Shown here: positions 61,858 through 64,000 of the stretch, one piece after another | Position numbering within the stretch: the first letter of the stretch is position 1 | Layout: each line of letters starts with the position of its first letter | DNA from: Lentzea albidocapillata | GTDB taxonomy: Bacteria > Actinomycetota > Actinomycetes > Mycobacteriales > Pseudonocardiaceae | DNA: 64,000 nucleotides | Assembly (NCBI RefSeq): GCF_000719115.1 | Contig: NZ_JOEA01000020.1 | Coordinates: forward strand, 248,001 to 312,000 | Direction of reading: 5' to 3' | Notes under the pieces: generated by a model | Database searches by the model: none | Told to the model about the DNA's origin: nothing | Seen by the model: only the letters and a program-made list of their open reading frames with translations | Translations under genes and position numbers: made by a program

Positions 61858-62204
61858 ACCGACCAGCGCGGCGTGATCGTCCGCCCGTCCGCCAGCGTGC
61901 CCTGAATCCCCACCGAGGTGGCCACCAGCACCCGCGCCGGCCCGCCGGTCAGCGACAACTCGGTGTCCGGCGGCACCACGATCGCGTCACCGACTCCAGC
62001 GGTCTGCCCCTGGATCGTCACCGACCCGGACAGCACGTAGAACACCTCCTCCTTCGACGCGCGGTGCGGCGTCCCGTCGCCCCCTTCCGGCACGTCGACG
62101 GTCCACAGCGCGATCTCCGCACTGCCGCGCGACGGCACGGCCAGCGGTCTGAACTCGAAGCCGCCGAACTCGAACAGTTCCGCGGAATCCCCCGTCACCA
62201 GCAA
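61854..62204 (-). CDS. cupin-domain protein
   Basis: A single-domain cupin of about 116 residues: TPHRASKEEVFYVLSGSVTIQG is cupin motif 1 and GDAIVVPPDTELSLTGGPARVLVATSV motif 2. TTG 62204 is chosen because GGAGG lies 5 nt upstream; TTG 62225 and GTG 62198 are alternatives. The enzymatic role is unknown; many such cupins bind metals. It is divergent from a MarR gene and probably its target. Confidence 0.85.
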   Translation of the reverse strand: MLVTGDSAELFEFGGFEFRPLAVPSRGSAEIALWTVDVPEGGDGTPHRASKEEVFYVLSGSVTIQGQTAGVGDAIVVPPDTELSLTGGPARVLVATSVGIQGTLADGRTITPRWSV

Positions 62205-62220
62205 GACAACCTCCGAAGTA

Positions 62221-62235
62221 GTCAACCAAGTTGTC
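62221..62235. promoter_or_regulatory. MarR operator candidate 1
   Basis: GTCAACCAAGTTGTC is a near-perfect palindrome (CAAC-CAA-GTTG core with flanking G/C) upstream of the cupin start. An identical copy lies 30 bp away at 62251-62265 in the same divergent promoter. Confidence 0.8.
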
Positions 62236-62250
62236 TAACCTTAGAATAAG

Positions 62251-62265
62251 GTCAACCAAGTTGTC
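62251..62265. promoter_or_regulatory. MarR operator candidate 2
   Basis: An exact second copy of GTCAACCAAGTTGTC, 17 bp upstream of the marR-type start. The 30 bp centre-to-centre distance puts both sites on nearly the same helix face, fitting cooperative binding and autoregulation of the divergent genes. Confidence 0.8.
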
Positions 62266-62281
62266 TACCTGAAGAGGAAAG

Positions 62282-62731
62282 ATGGAACCGGTGCCGATGC
62301 TGCTGGCGATGACGTACCGCGCCATGGGCGACCAGTTCCACGACCGGCTCAGGCAGATCGGCCTCGAACCGCTCAGGCCCGCGCACGGCTACGTCTTCCG
62401 GTTCCTCAAGGAGAAACGCGCCACCACCGTCGACATCGGACAGCACCTCGGCGTCACGAAGCAGGCGGCCGCGAAGATCGTCAACGAGCTCGACGACTGG
62501 GGCTACGTCCTGCGGGAACCGCACCCGACGGACAAGCGCGCCCAGTACGTCACGCTGACCACGAAGGGCCGCGACTACCTGAAGTTGGCGGACAACCTGT
62601 GGTCGGACCTCGAGAACGAGATGGCCGAGGCGATCGGCGAGGACACGCTCGCCACCATCAGGCAGGGCCTCGCCGCGTACCTGCGGCACGTCCACGGCGA
62701 GGACCAGCCGGGCCTCCGACCAGTTTGGTAG
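62282..62731 (+). CDS. MarR family transcriptional regulator
   Basis: A 149-residue winged-helix repressor. The DNA-binding part is TTVDIGQHLGVTKQAAAKIVNELDDWGYVLREPHPTDKRAQYVTLT, with dimer helices at both ends (MLLAMTYRAMGDQFHDRLRQ, LATIRQGLAAYLRHV). ATG 62282 follows GAAGAGGAAAG. It is divergent from the cupin gene across a 77 bp gap containing two identical operator-like repeats. Confidence 0.93.
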   Translation: MEPVPMLLAMTYRAMGDQFHDRLRQIGLEPLRPAHGYVFRFLKEKRATTVDIGQHLGVTKQAAAKIVNELDDWGYVLREPHPTDKRAQYVTLTTKGRDYLKLADNLWSDLENEMAEAIGEDTLATIRQGLAAYLRHVHGEDQPGLRPVW

Positions 62732-62752
62732 CCCCTGGTGCCGCGACCGGCA

Positions 62753-63343
62753 CTAGAACACCTGCGTCAAAGCGATCACGCCGAACACCGCGAAGACCAC
62801 CCCGGCCACCCGCTGGATCCAGTGCGTCGGCAACCGCCCGGCGAGCTTGCGTCCCACCAGGACGGCCAGCCCTGCCACGGCGACCAGCGCGAGCCAGGCA
62901 CCGAGGCCGACGGCCAGCGGTTCGCCGTACCTGGCGGTGATGCCGGCGGTCGCGAGCTGCGAGGCGTCACCCCACTCGGCCGCGAACAGCACGCCGAACG
63001 ACGTCAGCGCCGCACGCCAGAACGGCACGGTGGCGCTTGTCCCCGCCTCGTCGGCGGAGTCCTCGTCACGCGAGAAGCCCTCCTTGAGCAGCATGAACGC
63101 ACCCACGCCGAACAGCAGGGCGACCACTCCGGCGACCACGCGGTCGGGGAGCAGGGTGATGGCGGAGCCGAACGCGGCGGCCACCACGCTCTGCACGGCG
63201 AACGCGGCGACGACGCCGACGAACACCGGCCAGGCGCGGTAGCGCGTGGTCAGCACCAGGGTGGCGACCATGGTCTTGTCTGGGAGCTCGACGAGGAACA
63301 CCACCGCGAAGGCGGTGATGAACGCGAGCAATGAAGTGGCCAC
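62753..63343 (-). CDS. GDT1/TMEM165 family cation exporter (probable manganese)
   Basis: A 196-residue membrane protein with six TM helices and the two UPF0016 signature motifs, VELPDKTM (first half) and AEWGDASQ (second half), which form the cation path. Family members export Mn2+ (or exchange Ca2+). GTG 63343 is preferred because GGAGG lies 6 nt upstream; GTG 63355 is possible. A manganese riboswitch precedes the gene, supporting Mn2+ as substrate. Confidence 0.93.
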   Translation of the reverse strand: MATSLLAFITAFAVVFLVELPDKTMVATLVLTTRYRAWPVFVGVVAAFAVQSVVAAAFGSAITLLPDRVVAGVVALLFGVGAFMLLKEGFSRDEDSADEAGTSATVPFWRAALTSFGVLFAAEWGDASQLATAGITARYGEPLAVGLGAWLALVAVAGLAVLVGRKLAGRLPTHWIQRVAGVVFAVFGVIALTQVF

Positions 63344-63412
63344 GAGGTCCTCCACGTCCGAATACGAACCCGGACGGAGGCGCGACAGACCCCGACCAGG
63401 CATGCTGCAACC

Positions 63413-63540
63413 TGGCCGGAGGTCTCGTTCGCCCGATACGTGCATCGGGTGTGGGACCGGATCCACTCGAAGGCGGATCAGTATGTCGATCTCCACGCCA
63501 CCGGCTGCGAACTCCGGTGGGAACTACTCCCCTCTGGCGG
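63413..63540 (-). ncRNA. yybP-ykoY manganese riboswitch
   Basis: On the minus strand the conserved elements occur in order: AGGGGAGTAG near the 5' end (63533-63524), AUCGACAUACUGAUC (the Mn-binding L1 region, consensus CAACAUACU), and CGAACGAGACCUCCGG (consensus AGACCU) at the 3' end. The closing helix CC(A)GAGG/CCUC(C)GG joins the two ends, with hairpin arms CACCGG/CCGGUG and GAUCCGCC/GGAUC inside. It lies 70 nt upstream of the exporter start. Rfam RF00080 family. Confidence 0.88.
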
Positions 63541-63662
63541 ACACATCGTAACCGACGCATGTCACCCACAAGGCGTGACCTCGCGCACGGGACCTTGGTC
63601 CCGATCGTGGACGGGACCGTCGTACCTGATGGCGGCCATGATCCACACCTACGCTCGAAGAC

Positions 63663-64000
63663 GTGGAAGTACTCGAACTCGCGCGGTGGCAGTTCGGCAT
63701 CACCACCGTCTACCACTTTCTGATGGTGCCGCTGACGATCGGCCTTTCCCTGCTCGTCGCGGGGATGCAGACCGCGTGGGTGCGCACGGGCAACGAGCGC
63801 TACTACAAGATGACGAAGTTCTGGGGGAAGCTCCTCCTGATCAACTTCGCCATGGGCGTCGTGACGGGCATCGTGCAGGAGTTCCAGTTCGGCATGGCCT
63901 GGAGCGCCTACTCGCGGTTCGTCGGTGACGTGTTCGGCGCTCCGCTCGCGATGGAGGGGATCGTCGCCTTCTTCGTCGAGTCGACGTTCCTCGGCCTCTG
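63663..64000 (+). CDS. cydA: cytochrome bd ubiquinol oxidase subunit I (partial at window edge)
   Basis: The first about 112 residues of CydA, running off the window. [21 protein letters not shown] carries the heme-ligand His; [45 protein letters not shown] holds the conserved Glu residues near the hemes. Cytochrome bd is a membrane quinol oxidase used at low oxygen. GTG 63663 has only a weak GAAG ribosome site. cydB and cydDC would be expected just downstream. Confidence 0.95.
   Translation, partial: MEVLELARWQFGITTVYHFLMVPLTIGLSLLVAGMQTAWVRTGNERYYKMTKFWGKLLLINFAMGVVTGIVQEFQFGMAWSAYSRFVGDVFGAPLAMEGIVAFFVESTFLGL

Overview
The window is high-GC DNA in which about half the genes start with GTG, usually behind GGAGG-type ribosome sites, and neighbouring genes are often joined by 1, 4 or 8 bp overlaps. 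Gene content (BTAD/AfsR-type regulator, SigE-family, ECF42 and fused ECF sigma factors, DUF5926, DUF4328, IdeR-type iron boxes, homogentisate catabolism) points to a filamentous actinobacterium, most likely order Pseudonocardiales. This is inferred from gene style, not from a marker gene. No phage, insertion sequence or CRISPR array was seen, so it reads as chromosome.

Left part (1-10.2 kb): a minus-strand cell-surface locus. It encodes a SHOCT-like membrane protein with TQxV motifs, a 1232-residue fusion of two glycosyltransferases, a coiled coil and a FkbM-type methyltransferase, a second membrane protein sharing the C-terminal domain of the first, a divergent 10-TM protein, and two acyltransferase-3 proteins. 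Then come msrA, an RlpA-like protein, an orphan CDI-type immunity protein, a large BTAD/NB-ARC regulator, a short cytochrome P450, OsmC, tRNA-Gly(GCC), an ECF sigma factor fused to a zinc finger and TM segment, and a Fpg/Nei glycosylase.

Middle (20.7-31.5 kb): a monocarboxylate region. lutABC (lactate oxidation) is divergent from a LytS-type sensor kinase. Nearby are a LytTR response regulator and two sodium:solute symporters, each preceded by a small membrane partner. 31.5-45.8 kb holds two SigE-type sigma/anti-sigma-like pairs, a family of small secreted paralogs including a decayed copy, rhodanese, two glycerophosphodiester phosphodiesterases, a membrane NACHT ATPase, a second P450, and a DGPF/ECF42 pair.

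Right part (45.8-64 kb): ferritin and a DUF2470 protein each have an IdeR-like iron box, with arcA and a CPBP protease between them. The tyrosine branch (hmgA; divergent unknown gene, fahA, iclR) has a vWA gene as the last cistron of its minus-strand operon. The partners of that vWA protein, SWIM zinc finger, DUF5691, MoxR AAA+ and DUF5682, form a tight plus-strand operon on the other side of hmgA. Together they resemble the uncharacterised E. coli yehLMPQ set and are the best candidate for an undescribed system here. The window ends with a MarR/cupin pair with two identical operators, a GDT1/TMEM165 cation exporter behind a yybP-ykoY manganese riboswitch, and the start of cydA.
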